DNA of 64,000 nt from Duganella guangzhouensis. Lineage in GTDB: Bacteria; Pseudomonadota; Gammaproteobacteria; Burkholderiales; Burkholderiaceae_D. Under the pieces are notes generated by a model. That model was not told where the DNA came from. It did not search any database and was given only the letters and a program-made list of their open reading frames with translations. Positions 35,235 to 43,997 of this stretch are shown here, one piece after another. Location: assembly GCF_009674535.1 (NCBI RefSeq), contig NZ_WKJK01000010.1, positions 1 to 64,000 on the forward strand, read 5' to 3'. The translations under genes were made by a program, and so were the position numbers. Numbering within the stretch: position 1 is the stretch's first letter; every line of letters begins with the position of its first letter.

Positions 35235-36191
35235 TCAGTCGCGGAACACCTCATCCAGCGTAGTCGCATGCGCCGCACGCCGCGCCCATGCCGACAGCTG
35301 CTCGGCCGGCGCGGTGGTCATGCGTATCCGCAGCGCATCCGCAACACCGCCGAAGCGTGCCGCAAGAAACTCAGCCAGCATTTCCGCGCGCCCCTCCAGT
35401 CGTCCTTCTTGCCGTCCCTCCAGCAAGCCTTCCTGCCGCCCTTTCCGCATGCCGGCGCGTTCAAACGAGGTGATGTAAGTCATGGCGATCTTCTCCTCCA
35501 GCAGATAAGCAGCCAAGCGCAAGCGGACATCCCGCGCTTCCGGCAAACGCATCATCCAGTCAATGACCCGCAACGCATCGATGATACGCTGTTCGTCCCA
35601 GGCCCGCGTGTACACAAGTTTGATCAAACGCCACTTGGCTTGGCGCCTTTTGTGCGCGTTGCGCTTGCTGCGCTGGCTCAGCAAGTGCGTCGCAGTCACC
35701 AACGCAAACAGGTTCTGGTGCGCCAGCAACTCCTCGATGCGGCTGGCGTAATCATGCAACTTGACGATAGGGAAAAACAACGCCATCTGGCTCCCCATCA
35801 GATCGTACGAAAACGACGATGGCCGCCAGTTGGTGCCATCGTCGGCCAGCACCGCCAGGCTGGCCACCGGCCGCCGGTAGCGATCGTAGACGCGGTAGTG
35901 ATAGGTGAACACGCGTTCGGCAAATCCTGTGTCACGCTGACTCTGTATTTCCAGGTGAATCATCACCCATTGTTCGGCACGGCTGCCGCGCAGGCGCACC
36001 TGCACCAGCTTGTCGAGGCGGCGCTTGCCCATGCGTGCGCCGGGCGACAGCGCGGCCAATTCCTGGTCGAGAAAATCGAACCGACGCGTCCAGTCGATCG
36101 CCGCATGTGCGTCGCGAAAAAAGAAGGCCATGAAATCGCTGAAGTAGTAGCTGACCACTTCCTTCCACGGCGTGTCGTAGTCGTCGTCCAT
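35235..36191 (-). CDS. Rpn-family PD-(D/E)XK nuclease-like protein inserted in the flh operon
   Basis: The 318-residue product belongs with the Rpn/recombination-promoting nuclease-like proteins (often labelled putative transposase or cytosolic protein). Signs are SYYFSDFMAFFF at the start, LDKLVQVRL followed by WVMIHLEIQSQRD (the D...ExQ core of this nuclease fold, about residues 60-85), FTYHYRVYDRYRRPVASLAV and a C-terminal charged repeat RKGRQEGLLEGRQEGRLEGR (about residues 245-265). Rpn proteins are linked to RecA-independent recombination and to defence against phage; the role here is unknown. It separates flhF from flhA, normally adjacent genes. Confidence 0.8.
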   Translation of the reverse strand: MDDDYDTPWKEVVSYYFSDFMAFFFRDAHAAIDWTRRFDFLDQELAALSPGARMGKRRLDKLVQVRLRGSRAEQWVMIHLEIQSQRDTGFAERVFTYHYRVYDRYRRPVASLAVLADDGTNWRPSSFSYDLMGSQMALFFPIVKLHDYASRIEELLAHQNLFALVTATHLLSQRSKRNAHKRRQAKWRLIKLVYTRAWDEQRIIDALRVIDWMMRLPEARDVRLRLAAYLLEEKIAMTYITSFERAGMRKGRQEGLLEGRQEGRLEGRAEMLAEFLAARFGGVADALRIRMTTAPAEQLSAWARRAAHATTLDEVFRD

Positions 36192-36240
36192 GCAGGCAGT
36201 CTAGGCTGCCCGCATGCACGTGACTCAAGCCAGATCAAAC

Positions 36241-38364
36241 TCAGCCCGGTTGCTGGCCCACCAGCGCGGTGACGCGGATGGTTTTGCTTTCCGGGATCTC
36301 GGCATGCGACAGCACTTTCAGCTGCGGCAAGGCGCGGCGCAGGAAGCGCGACAGCAAGGCCCGCAGCGGCCCCGGCACCAGCAGCACCGGCGTCAACCCC
36401 AGCGCCTCCTGCTGCGCCGCCGCCTGCTGCGCCTGCTGGGCGATGGTGTCGGCCAGGCCGGGCTCGATGCCGGCGCCGTCCGGGCCGCTGGCCGCCAGCG
36501 CCTGCATCAACAGCCGCTCCAGACGGTTATCCAGCGTCATCACCGACAGCTCGCCGGAGCCAGGGAATAGCTGCTGCACAATGGCGCGCCCCAGCGCGAT
36601 CCGCACCAGCGCGGTCAGATCGTTCGGCTCGGTGGTGTGCGCCGCATGCTCGGCCATGGTTTCGATGATGGTGCGCATATCGCGGATGTGCACACCCTCC
36701 GACAGCAGGTTCTGCAACACCTTCTGCAAGGTCGCCAGCGAGATCGTCTTCGGCACCAGATCCTCCAACAGCTTCGGCGCTTCCTTGCCCAGATGATCGA
36801 GCAACTGCTGCACCTCGCCGCGCCCCAGCAACTCCGCCGCGTGGCTGGTGATCAGGTGATTCAGATGGGTCGCCACCACCGTGCCGGCATCGACCACCGT
36901 ATAGCCCATGCCTTGCGCCTGATCGCGCAGGCTGGCGTCGATCCACACCGCCGGCAGACCAAACGCCGGATCGGTGGTGACCATGCCCTGCAGCGTGCCG
37001 GTCGCCATGCCCGGATTGATGGCCAGGAACTGGCCGTTGTAGGCCTCGCCGGCACCCACTTCCACGCCCTTCAGCGTGATGCGATACGCCGACGGCTTCA
37101 GCTCCAGGTTGTCGCGGATGTGCACCGGCGGCGCCAGGAAACCGACCTCCTGCGCGAACTTCTTGCGGATCCCCTTGATGCGCTTCAGCAGCTCGCCGCC
37201 CTGCGCCTTGTCCACCAGCGGAATCAAACGGTAGCCCACTTCCAGCCCCAGCGTATCGACCGGCATCACATCCTTCCAGGTCGCCTCTTCCTGCTCGGCG
37301 GCAGCGGCGGCGGCCGGCGCGGCGGCCTCGGCGGCGGCCACCTCGGCGGTGCGCTTCTCTTCCTTGCGCTTGCCCATCATGTAGGCCGAACCGGCCAGCG
37401 TCGCGCCCAGCATCAGGAATACCAGATTCGGCATGCCCGGAATCAGGCCCATGCCGCCGATGATGCCGGCCGTGATGTACAGCACCTGCGGCTTGGAGAA
37501 CAACTGCGCCACCACCTGGGTGCCGATGTCCTGGTCGCTGGCCACGCGCGACACCACGATACCGGCGGCGATCGAAATAATCAGCGAAGGAATCTGCGCC
37601 ACCAGGCCGTCACCGATGGCCAGCAGCGTGTAATTTTTGGTGGCGTCGGCAAACGGCATGTCGTGCTGGATCACGCCGACCAGCAGGCCGCCCACCACGT
37701 TAATCACCGTCACCAGAATACCGGCGACGGCGTCACCGCGCACGTACTTGGAGGCACCGTCCATGGCGCCGTAGAATTCGGCTTCCATCGACACTTCGCT
37801 ACGGCGTTTCTTGGCTTCCGCCTCGCCGATCAGGCCGGCGTTGAGGTCGGCGTCAATCGCCATCTGCTTACCCGGCATCGCATCCAGGGCGAAACGCGCG
37901 CCCACCTCGGCGATACGGCCCGCACCCTTGGTCACCACCACAAAGTTGATGATGGTCAGGATGATGAACACCACGATACCAACCGTGTAGTTACCGCCGA
38001 TCAGGAAGTGACCGAACGCTTCAATCACCTTGCCGGCCGCGTCGGCGCCGGTATGGCCCTCGGTCAGCACCACCCGGGTCGAAGCCACGTTCAGCGACAA
38101 GCGCAGCATGGTCGACACCAGCAGAATGGTCGGGAACGACATGAAGTCCAGTGGCTTCACCGTGTACAGCGAAGTCAGCAGCACGATCACCGACAGCGCG
38201 ATATTAAAGCTGAAGAACATGTCCAGCACAAACGCCGGCAGCGGCAAGATCATCATCGCCAACAGCATGATGATCAGAATCGGCGCCGCCAGGCTGGCCT
38301 TGTTTTGCGCCGTGGCCAGGCCTTGCAGCCATGGCGGCAGTTTCACGTTGCTGAGGGCGTTCAT
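36241..38364 (-). CDS. flhA: Flagellar export gate protein FlhA
   Basis: FlhA is the large export-gate protein whose cytoplasmic ring docks substrates and chaperones. The 707-residue product has eight membrane helices in the first half, the FHIPEP-family segment ALDAMPGKQMAIDADLNAGL, then the cytoplasmic domain (VDTLGLEVGYRLIPLVD; IRDNLELKPSAYRITLKGVE; RDMRTIIETMAEHA). An Ala/Glu-rich linker (TAEVAAAEAAAPAAAAAAEQ) joins the halves. ATGA start/stop overlap with flhB shows tight coupling. Confidence 0.98.
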   Translation of the reverse strand: MNALSNVKLPPWLQGLATAQNKASLAAPILIIMLLAMMILPLPAFVLDMFFSFNIALSVIVLLTSLYTVKPLDFMSFPTILLVSTMLRLSLNVASTRVVLTEGHTGADAAGKVIEAFGHFLIGGNYTVGIVVFIILTIINFVVVTKGAGRIAEVGARFALDAMPGKQMAIDADLNAGLIGEAEAKKRRSEVSMEAEFYGAMDGASKYVRGDAVAGILVTVINVVGGLLVGVIQHDMPFADATKNYTLLAIGDGLVAQIPSLIISIAAGIVVSRVASDQDIGTQVVAQLFSKPQVLYITAGIIGGMGLIPGMPNLVFLMLGATLAGSAYMMGKRKEEKRTAEVAAAEAAAPAAAAAAEQEEATWKDVMPVDTLGLEVGYRLIPLVDKAQGGELLKRIKGIRKKFAQEVGFLAPPVHIRDNLELKPSAYRITLKGVEVGAGEAYNGQFLAINPGMATGTLQGMVTTDPAFGLPAVWIDASLRDQAQGMGYTVVDAGTVVATHLNHLITSHAAELLGRGEVQQLLDHLGKEAPKLLEDLVPKTISLATLQKVLQNLLSEGVHIRDMRTIIETMAEHAAHTTEPNDLTALVRIALGRAIVQQLFPGSGELSVMTLDNRLERLLMQALAASGPDGAGIEPGLADTIAQQAQQAAAQQEALGLTPVLLVPGPLRALLSRFLRRALPQLKVLSHAEIPESKTIRVTALVGQQPG

Positions 38365-39551
38365 GCGGATGCTCCGTTATTCAAATCTTTAGGCTTGCCA
38401 TGTTTGGGCACAAAGGCCGGATCTTGCGGGTCCATCTCCGGCGGCACGTCGAGTTTCTTCGGTTTGTCCGGATGCTTGCCACGTCCCTTGTTGAACATGC
38501 GCAGCTGGAACACATACGCCAGCACCTCGGCCACCGCCGCGTACAGGCGTTCCGGAATTTCGTCGCCGATCTCGGCATGGTTGTGCAGCGCCCGCGCCAG
38601 TGCCGGCGCTTCCAGAATCGGCACTTTGTGTTCCTTGGCCAGTTCGCGGATCTTGGCCGCCACTTCGTCGACACCCTTGGCCACCACCTTCGGCGCGCCG
38701 CGCTGGCCGTCGGCGTACTTCAGCGCCACCGCATAGTGGGTCGGGTTGGTCACCACCACGTCGGCGGTCGGCACGTCGGCCATCATGCGGCGCTTGGCCA
38801 TTTCGCGCTGCAACTGGCGGATCTTGCCCTTGATCTGAGGATTACCGTCGGATTCCTTCGATTCCTGGATCAGTTCCTGGCGCGTCATCTTCAGCTTGTT
38901 CGCGTAATGCCACATCTGATACGGCCCGTCGATGGCGGCGATCAGACCGAGCGCGCCAACGATGAACATGAAGGAGCTGGCCAGCATATTGAGGGTGTGG
39001 CCGATGCCCAGCTTGAGCGGTTCCAGCGACAGGCCGATCACCGCGTCCTTGTACTTGAGCACCACCAGCCAGGCCACAAAGCCGACCACGATGGTTTTCA
39101 TGATGGCCTTGACCAGTTCGACCAAGGCATTGGTCGAGATCATATTGCTGATACCGCTGATGGGATTGAGCTTGCCGAAGTTCGGCGTGAACGCCTTGGC
39201 GCTGAACAGCCAGCCGCCGATCAGCATCGGCGAGGCCAGCGCCACCACCATCACCGCCAGGCCCAGCGGCAAGCAGGTGATCAGCACCTGCACCACGTCG
39301 ACCGCGATGCGGTGGAACAGCACGTCGGCGTCGAAAATCTGCTCCTGATCCAGCTTGAGGCCGGAGATCAGCACGGTTTGCAGCTGACGGATCAGACTGT
39401 CGCCAGACACCCACAGGCCGGCACCCGCCGCCATCAGCACGGTAAACGTCGCCACTTCCCGCGATCGGGGAACGTCGCCTTCCTCACGCGCCTGCTCGAG
39501 GCGCTTCGCTGACGCGGGTTCTGTTTTTTCGGCGTCGCTCTCGTCTGCCAT
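38361..39551 (-). CDS. flhB: Flagellar export switch protein FlhB
   Basis: FlhB is the membrane protein that switches export from rod/hook to filament substrates by self-cleavage. The 396-residue product begins MADESDAEKTEPASAKRLEQ, has four membrane segments and the conserved autocleavage motif NPTH (DVVVTNPTHYAVALKYADGQ), cleaved between Asn and Pro. The C-terminal tail after residue 360 is Pro/Lys/Asp-rich. First gene of the leftward flhBA group; 118 bases upstream contain no gene and presumably its promoter. Confidence 0.97.
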   Translation of the reverse strand: MADESDAEKTEPASAKRLEQAREEGDVPRSREVATFTVLMAAGAGLWVSGDSLIRQLQTVLISGLKLDQEQIFDADVLFHRIAVDVVQVLITCLPLGLAVMVVALASPMLIGGWLFSAKAFTPNFGKLNPISGISNMISTNALVELVKAIMKTIVVGFVAWLVVLKYKDAVIGLSLEPLKLGIGHTLNMLASSFMFIVGALGLIAAIDGPYQMWHYANKLKMTRQELIQESKESDGNPQIKGKIRQLQREMAKRRMMADVPTADVVVTNPTHYAVALKYADGQRGAPKVVAKGVDEVAAKIRELAKEHKVPILEAPALARALHNHAEIGDEIPERLYAAVAEVLAYVFQLRMFNKGRGKHPDKPKKLDVPPEMDPQDPAFVPKHGKPKDLNNGASA

Positions 39552-39669
39552 GTGGTCTGCCTGCTGCTTTTGGGTTATTCGACCCTGCCATTATCGGTGG
39601 CGGCAGTGCGCGGGCATCGGTGGAATACGGCCGGTTTTCACCGCCATATCCACGATTCCCTAGGGAAAC

Positions 39670-40647
39670 TCAGGCTGGTTTGACGGTCTGTTCGATGGCG
39701 CCAAACACCGATTTGCCGTCGTCCAGCATCTCGATGCGGATGGTGTCGCCAAACGCCATGAAGGGCGTGACCGCTTCGCCGCCGGCGATCATCTCCAGGC
39801 AGCGCTGCTCGGCGATGCAGGAATAACCCTTCTTGCTGTCCTTGTTGGACACGGTGCCGGAGCCGATGATGGAACCGGCCCGCACATTGCGCGTCTTGGC
39901 CAGGTGGGCGATCAGTTGCGGGAAGTTGAACACCATGTCGACGCCGGCCTGCGGCTTGCCGACCAGCTTGCCGTTCCAGGTCGACAGCAGCGGCAGATGC
40001 ACCTTGCCGCCCTTCCAGGCATCGCCCAGCTCGTCCGGCGTGACCGCCACCGGCGAAAAACTGGTGGCCGGCTTGGATTGCACAAAACCGAAACCCTTGG
40101 CCAGCTCTTCCGGAATCAAGTTGCGCAGCGACACATCGTTGGCCAGCATCAGCAGGCGGATGCGCTGGTGCGCCTCGTCGGCGGTGACGCCCATCGGCAC
40201 ATCGTCGGTGATCACGCACACTTCCGCTTCGAAATCGATGCCCCACTGTTCGCGCGCCAGCACGATGTCATCCATCGGGCCGAGGAAATCATCGCTACCG
40301 CCCTGGTACATCAGCGGTTCTTCCCAGAACGAGGCCGGCAACTCGGCGCCGCGCGCCTTGCGCACCAGTTCGACGTGATTGACGTACGCCGAACCATCGG
40401 CCCACTGGAACGCGCGCGGCAGCGGCGCCATGCAGTTTTTCGGCTCGAAATCGAAGCTGCGGCGACCGCCGCCCCGGTTCAGATCCTGATAGATGGCGTC
40501 CAGTTGCGGCGCGATGAAGCTCCAATCGTCGAGCGCGCGCTGCAGCGTGCGGGCCACGCCGTCGGCCAGTTGCGCGCTTTTCAGGTCGCGCGAGACCACC
40601 ATCAATTGGCCATCGCGGCTGCCATCGTTCAGGGTAGCGAGTTTCAT
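39670..40647 (-). CDS. Fumarylacetoacetate hydrolase family protein
   Basis: The 325-residue product has the FAH-fold signature: the metal-binding acidic residues in WGIDFEAEVCVITDD, the substrate-loop region LANDVSLRNLIPEELAKGFG, KPATSFSPVAV, and the late GSIIGSGTVSNKDSKKGYSC. Members hydrolyse C-C bonds in 2,4-diketo or acylpyruvate compounds; the exact substrate cannot be told. The start codon overlaps the stop of rsuA (ATGA), so the two genes are co-translated. Confidence 0.85.
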   Translation of the reverse strand: MKLATLNDGSRDGQLMVVSRDLKSAQLADGVARTLQRALDDWSFIAPQLDAIYQDLNRGGGRRSFDFEPKNCMAPLPRAFQWADGSAYVNHVELVRKARGAELPASFWEEPLMYQGGSDDFLGPMDDIVLAREQWGIDFEAEVCVITDDVPMGVTADEAHQRIRLLMLANDVSLRNLIPEELAKGFGFVQSKPATSFSPVAVTPDELGDAWKGGKVHLPLLSTWNGKLVGKPQAGVDMVFNFPQLIAHLAKTRNVRAGSIIGSGTVSNKDSKKGYSCIAEQRCLEMIAGGEAVTPFMAFGDTIRIEMLDDGKSVFGAIEQTVKPA

Positions 40648-41360
40648 GCGGGTGTCAGCAAATCCAGTTGTTCAGCGGTGAGATAGCACCATTCGCCTTC
40701 GTTGAGGTCGAGCGCAGCCAGCTCCAGCTTGCCGATGGCCGAGCGGTGCAAGGCCGCGCAATGATTGCCGGCGGCGGCCAGCATGCGCTTGACCTGATGG
40801 TACTTACCCTGCTCCAGCACGATTTCCAGCTGGTACTCGCCGCGCTTGACGCAGGTTTGCGCCGCCAGCGGCGCCGGTTCGTCGTGCAGTTGCACGCCAG
40901 CCAGCATCTGCGCGATCAGCTCGTCAGTAACAGGCTCGGCCGTAGTGGCCTGGTAAATCTTTGGTACGTGGCGCTTCGGCGACGATTGTGCGTGGATAAA
41001 AGCGCCATCGTCCGACATCAGCAGCATGCCTGTGGTGTCGTGGTCGAGCCGGCCGACCGGCTGCACATCGCGCCAGGTCAGTTCTTCCGCCAGCAGGGTC
41101 AGCACGCCCGGATGGTGGCTGGGCTTGCGCGAACATTCGAAGTTGGCCGGTTTATGCAAGGCGATGTAGACGTGTTCGCGATACACCACGTCTTCGTCGA
41201 ACAGGTGGAATACCAGACCATCGGTCTCGATGGTCTCTTTGTAATTGTCGTGCACCACGCCATTGATGGTGACTTCGCCGTCATCGATCAGGGTGCGGCA
41301 GAATTTGCGCGTGCCATAGCCCTGCGATTGCAGGATGCGGTCTAAGGATAATTTACTCAT
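40644..41360 (-). CDS. rsuA: RsuA-type 16S rRNA pseudouridine synthase
   Basis: RsuA makes pseudouridine 516 of 16S rRNA. The 238-residue product has an S4 RNA-binding domain at the start (MSKLSLDRILQSQGYGTRKF) and the catalytic motif VGRLDHDTTGMLLMSDDG with the active-site Asp, then KIYQATTAEPVTDELIAQML and QVKRMLAAAGNHCAALHR. The acidic first linker and the length fit RsuA better than RluB/E/F. Confidence 0.88.
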   Translation of the reverse strand: MSKLSLDRILQSQGYGTRKFCRTLIDDGEVTINGVVHDNYKETIETDGLVFHLFDEDVVYREHVYIALHKPANFECSRKPSHHPGVLTLLAEELTWRDVQPVGRLDHDTTGMLLMSDDGAFIHAQSSPKRHVPKIYQATTAEPVTDELIAQMLAGVQLHDEPAPLAAQTCVKRGEYQLEIVLEQGKYHQVKRMLAAAGNHCAALHRSAIGKLELAALDLNEGEWCYLTAEQLDLLTPA

Positions 41361-41485
41361 AGGCGCGATTTTACAGGATGCGTGCCGGCTTGATGCATAT
41401 CAAACCATGCCGCAATTCTATTGATAGACTGAAACCGCATTAGGAATTCGCCTACTGCACGTCGGAATACCCAGCAGGAAAAACC

Positions 41486-41716
41486 ATGACCCCATCCGTC
41501 AACCCAGTGGCGCAAGCCCAGGCCGCCGCCCACCGCACCGCGCTGCTGCTGGAGCGCTGCCGTCACACGCCGTTCCCGCCCGCCAGTCTCCAGGCACAAT
41601 GGCATGCCGCCCAGCAAGCCGCGTTTCTGGCCTGGCTGGAGGCCGGCGGCTTCGCTCAGCCCACAAACGAAAACAGCGGCATCACGCCGCTGTTTCCAGC
41701 CCCACAAGGGACTTGA
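41486..41716 (+). CDS. Small hypothetical protein
   Basis: Family not recognised. The 76-residue frame has an AGGAAAA site before its ATG and GC use like neighbouring genes. The product is Ala/Gln-rich and probably helical (VAQAQAAAHRTALLLERCRH; LQAQWHAAQQAAFLAWLEAG). The last 15 or so codons run through a hairpin (41671-41695) that looks like a terminator for the convergent operon. Confidence 0.5.
   Translation: MTPSVNPVAQAQAAAHRTALLLERCRHTPFPPASLQAQWHAAQQAAFLAWLEAGGFAQPTNENSGITPLFPAPQGT
41671..41695 (-). terminator. Probable terminator of the rluC-HAD-Rieske-sppA operon
   Basis: Ten-base perfect stem AAACAGCGGC / GCCGCTGTTT with a five-base loop. On the minus strand it is followed by TTTTCGTTTG, so it can end leftward transcription about 245 bases past sppA. 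Confidence 0.55.
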
Positions 41717-41939
41717 ACGAGGAATCGAAATTCACTCAACTCCGCATCGCAATGCGGCCGAGTAGCTCTATCTGAGTCTGTGCTGCAACAACCGGAAAGT
41801 GTTTATATCGCCCCCCTTGGAAAGAACTACAAAGCCACTATAGTTCACCACTCCGGATATGCAAGCTAAAACAAGACCGTATTGATAACATTAATCACTG
41901 CGCCAGTCGTCCTATCACTATGACTAAAACTCATGCGGA
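41717..41939. other. Intergenic stretch without recognisable gene
   Basis: A 223-base, relatively A+T-rich spacer between the small ORF and sppA, on the 3' side of both. No tRNA, ORF or clear hairpin beyond the one at 41671-41695. Confidence 0.5.
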
Positions 41940-42941
41940 TTAACGCAGGCTGGGTTTCACCGTGTCCACCGCCGATTTCATCGCGCCGGCACCCATGGCG
42001 GCGCCGAATTTCTTCAGCACCCGCTCAGGCAAGCCCTCGTGCTGGGTGTAGTCGACGATGTCTTCGGCCTTGACCACGTCGCGCGCCACGCTGTCGACGG
42101 TGCCGTAGGCATCGGCCAGGCCCATGTCGATGGCGTGCGCGCCGGTCCAGAACAGGCCGGAGAACATGTCCGGCGTTTCCTTCAGGCGTTTGCCGCGACC
42201 GTCGCGCACCACCTGGATGAATTGTTCATGAATTTCATTCAGCATCGCCTGGGCGTGCTGCTTGTGCTTTTCGGTCAGCGGGCTGAACGGGTCCATAAAG
42301 CCCTTGTTCTCGCCGGCGGTCAGCAAGCGGCGTTCGACGCCCAGCTTTTCCATGATGCCGGTAAAGCCGAAACCATCCATCAGCACGCCGATCGAGCCGA
42401 TGATGCTGGCCTTGTTGACGTAGATGCGGTCGGCGCCGGCGGCAATGTAATAGCAACCCGAGGCGCAAATTTCATCCACCACCACGTACAGCGGCTTGCC
42501 CGGATAGCCCTTGCGCAGGCGCACCATCTCATCGACGATCATGCCGGCCTGCACCGGACTGCCGCCCGGACTATTGATGTGCAACACCACCGCCACCGAA
42601 CCGCTGTCGGAAAACGCCTTGTTCAGCGCCGGGATCACCACCGCCGCCGAACCGCTGCCCTCGGAGTCGATCGCGCCTTCGACCTCGATCAGCGCGGTGT
42701 GGCGGCCCAGCGTTTCGCCGTCCGAGCCGGTCCAGCTGAAATCGAAATAGGCGCTGAGCGCGAACACGATCACCAGCAGCGTGACGGCCTTGAAGAAAAT
42801 GCCCCAGCGGCGCGACGCCTTTTGCTCTTTCAGCGTCGCGAAGACCAGTTTTTCCAGCACTTCACGCTCCCAGTTGGAAGCCTGGACCGGCTGTTTGGGC
42901 GCAGGCGCGGGGGTGTTGCCGGGTTCGATGTTGTCGCTCAT
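41940..42941 (-). CDS. sppA: Signal peptide peptidase SppA-like S49 protease
   Basis: A membrane-anchored serine protease that digests cleaved signal peptides. The 333-residue product is the short (single-domain) form: one membrane helix near residues 48-65, LHINSPGGSPVQAGMIVDEM, the nucleophile Ser in VVVDEICASGCYYIAAGAD, IIGSIGVLMDGFGFTGIMEK, and the likely catalytic Lys in GENKGFMDPFSPLTEKH. It follows the Rieske gene by 20 bases. Confidence 0.9.
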   Translation of the reverse strand: MSDNIEPGNTPAPAPKQPVQASNWEREVLEKLVFATLKEQKASRRWGIFFKAVTLLVIVFALSAYFDFSWTGSDGETLGRHTALIEVEGAIDSEGSGSAAVVIPALNKAFSDSGSVAVVLHINSPGGSPVQAGMIVDEMVRLRKGYPGKPLYVVVDEICASGCYYIAAGADRIYVNKASIIGSIGVLMDGFGFTGIMEKLGVERRLLTAGENKGFMDPFSPLTEKHKQHAQAMLNEIHEQFIQVVRDGRGKRLKETPDMFSGLFWTGAHAIDMGLADAYGTVDSVARDVVKAEDIVDYTQHEGLPERVLKKFGAAMGAGAMKSAVDTVKPSLR

Positions 42942-42961
42942 TGGTTTTTCTTGGGGTTAAA

Positions 42962-43327
42962 TCAGGCACGCGCCGGACGCACATAGTCATCCGGCAGCCA
43001 GTAAATCTGCTGGTCGCGCTCGACCACCGCGATCGGCCGCAGCCGGCCGCCGCGGCATGGACCACCGGCACACTGGCCGGTTTCCGGCACGTACACCGCG
43101 CCGTGGGTCGAACACATCAGGTATAGCTTGCTGGACTCGAAGAACTCGCCTTCGGCCCAGTCCAGCTCGATCGGCACGTGGGCGCAGCGGTTCAGGTAGG
43201 CGTACGGCTTGCCGCCGTACCGCACCACGAAGCCGGTGCCATCGGCGCCGCCGGCGGTCAGCCGGAAACGCACGCCCTTGCCGCCATTGTCGATGGCGTC
43301 CGACGCGCAGATCAGGATTTCATCCAT
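42962..43327 (-). CDS. Rieske [2Fe-2S] protein
   Basis: A 121-residue single-domain Rieske protein. Cluster ligands are visible as CAH (LNRCAHVPIELD) and CSTH (LYLMCSTHGAVYVPETG). It begins MDEILICASDAI and has no membrane segment, so it is a soluble ferredoxin-like electron carrier; its partner is unknown. The start follows the HAD stop codon directly, so translation is coupled to that gene. Confidence 0.88.
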   Translation of the reverse strand: MDEILICASDAIDNGGKGVRFRLTAGGADGTGFVVRYGGKPYAYLNRCAHVPIELDWAEGEFFESSKLYLMCSTHGAVYVPETGQCAGGPCRGGRLRPIAVVERDQQIYWLPDDYVRPARA

Positions 43328-43987
43328 TTAGGCGTGCTCGCTCAACCATTGGTGCAGTTCAGCCACGGTTTTGGCCGAGTACAGAGGCTTGCACGCGGTC
43401 AACTGGTCGACCGGGTGAGCGCCGTATTCGACCGCCACGGCGGCCGCCCCGGCATTGCTGGCCATCAGCAAATCGTGGGTGGTATCGCCGATCATCACGG
43501 TACGGCGCATATCCTGGCCCAACTCCCGCGTCAGCTCTTGCAACATGGCCGGATGCGGCTTGGAAAAAGTTTCGTCCGCACAACGCGTGGCGTCGAACAA
43601 CGACAAGACTTTGACGTCGTTCATGGCGCGGTTCAGGCCGACCCGGCTCTTGCCGGTGGCCACCGCCAGGAAATAGCCATTCTGCGACAGCTCCTGCAGC
43701 ATGTCGTACACGCCGGGGAACAGGCTGATCTCGTGGTCTTTCGACAAAAAATGGTAGCGATAGCGCTCCACCATGCGCGGATAATAGGCCGGGTCAATGT
43801 CCGGCAACACCGCCTGCATGGCTTCATGCAGGCCGAGGCCGATGACATGGGCGGCGGCATCGTCGCGCGGAATCGGCAAGCCGAGGTCGCGCGCCGCCGC
43901 CTGGATGCACTTGACGATCGTTAAGGTCGAATCCATCAAGGTACCGTCCCAATCGAAGACGATCAGATCAAATTGCTTACGTGGCAT
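43328..43987 (-). CDS. HAD-family phosphatase (phosphoglycolate phosphatase-like)
   Basis: The 219-residue product has the HAD motifs: I, FDWDGTLMDSTLTIVK (nucleophile Asp); II, VATGKSRVGL; III, the Lys of ETFSKPHPAML; IV, VMIGDTTHDLLMA. The helical cap between motifs I and II is of the subfamily IA type. The substrate may be a sugar phosphate or phosphoglycolate. It begins 10 bases after rluC. Confidence 0.88.
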   Translation of the reverse strand: MPRKQFDLIVFDWDGTLMDSTLTIVKCIQAAARDLGLPIPRDDAAAHVIGLGLHEAMQAVLPDIDPAYYPRMVERYRYHFLSKDHEISLFPGVYDMLQELSQNGYFLAVATGKSRVGLNRAMNDVKVLSLFDATRCADETFSKPHPAMLQELTRELGQDMRRTVMIGDTTHDLLMASNAGAAAVAVEYGAHPVDQLTACKPLYSAKTVAELHQWLSEHA

Positions 43988-43997
43988 GTGTTTGCGA

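Noticed and set aside
41700..41760. tRNA-like string (gggacttgaac) near the end of the small ORF
   Set aside because: No cloverleaf, anticodon arm or acceptor pairing could be built around it on either strand.
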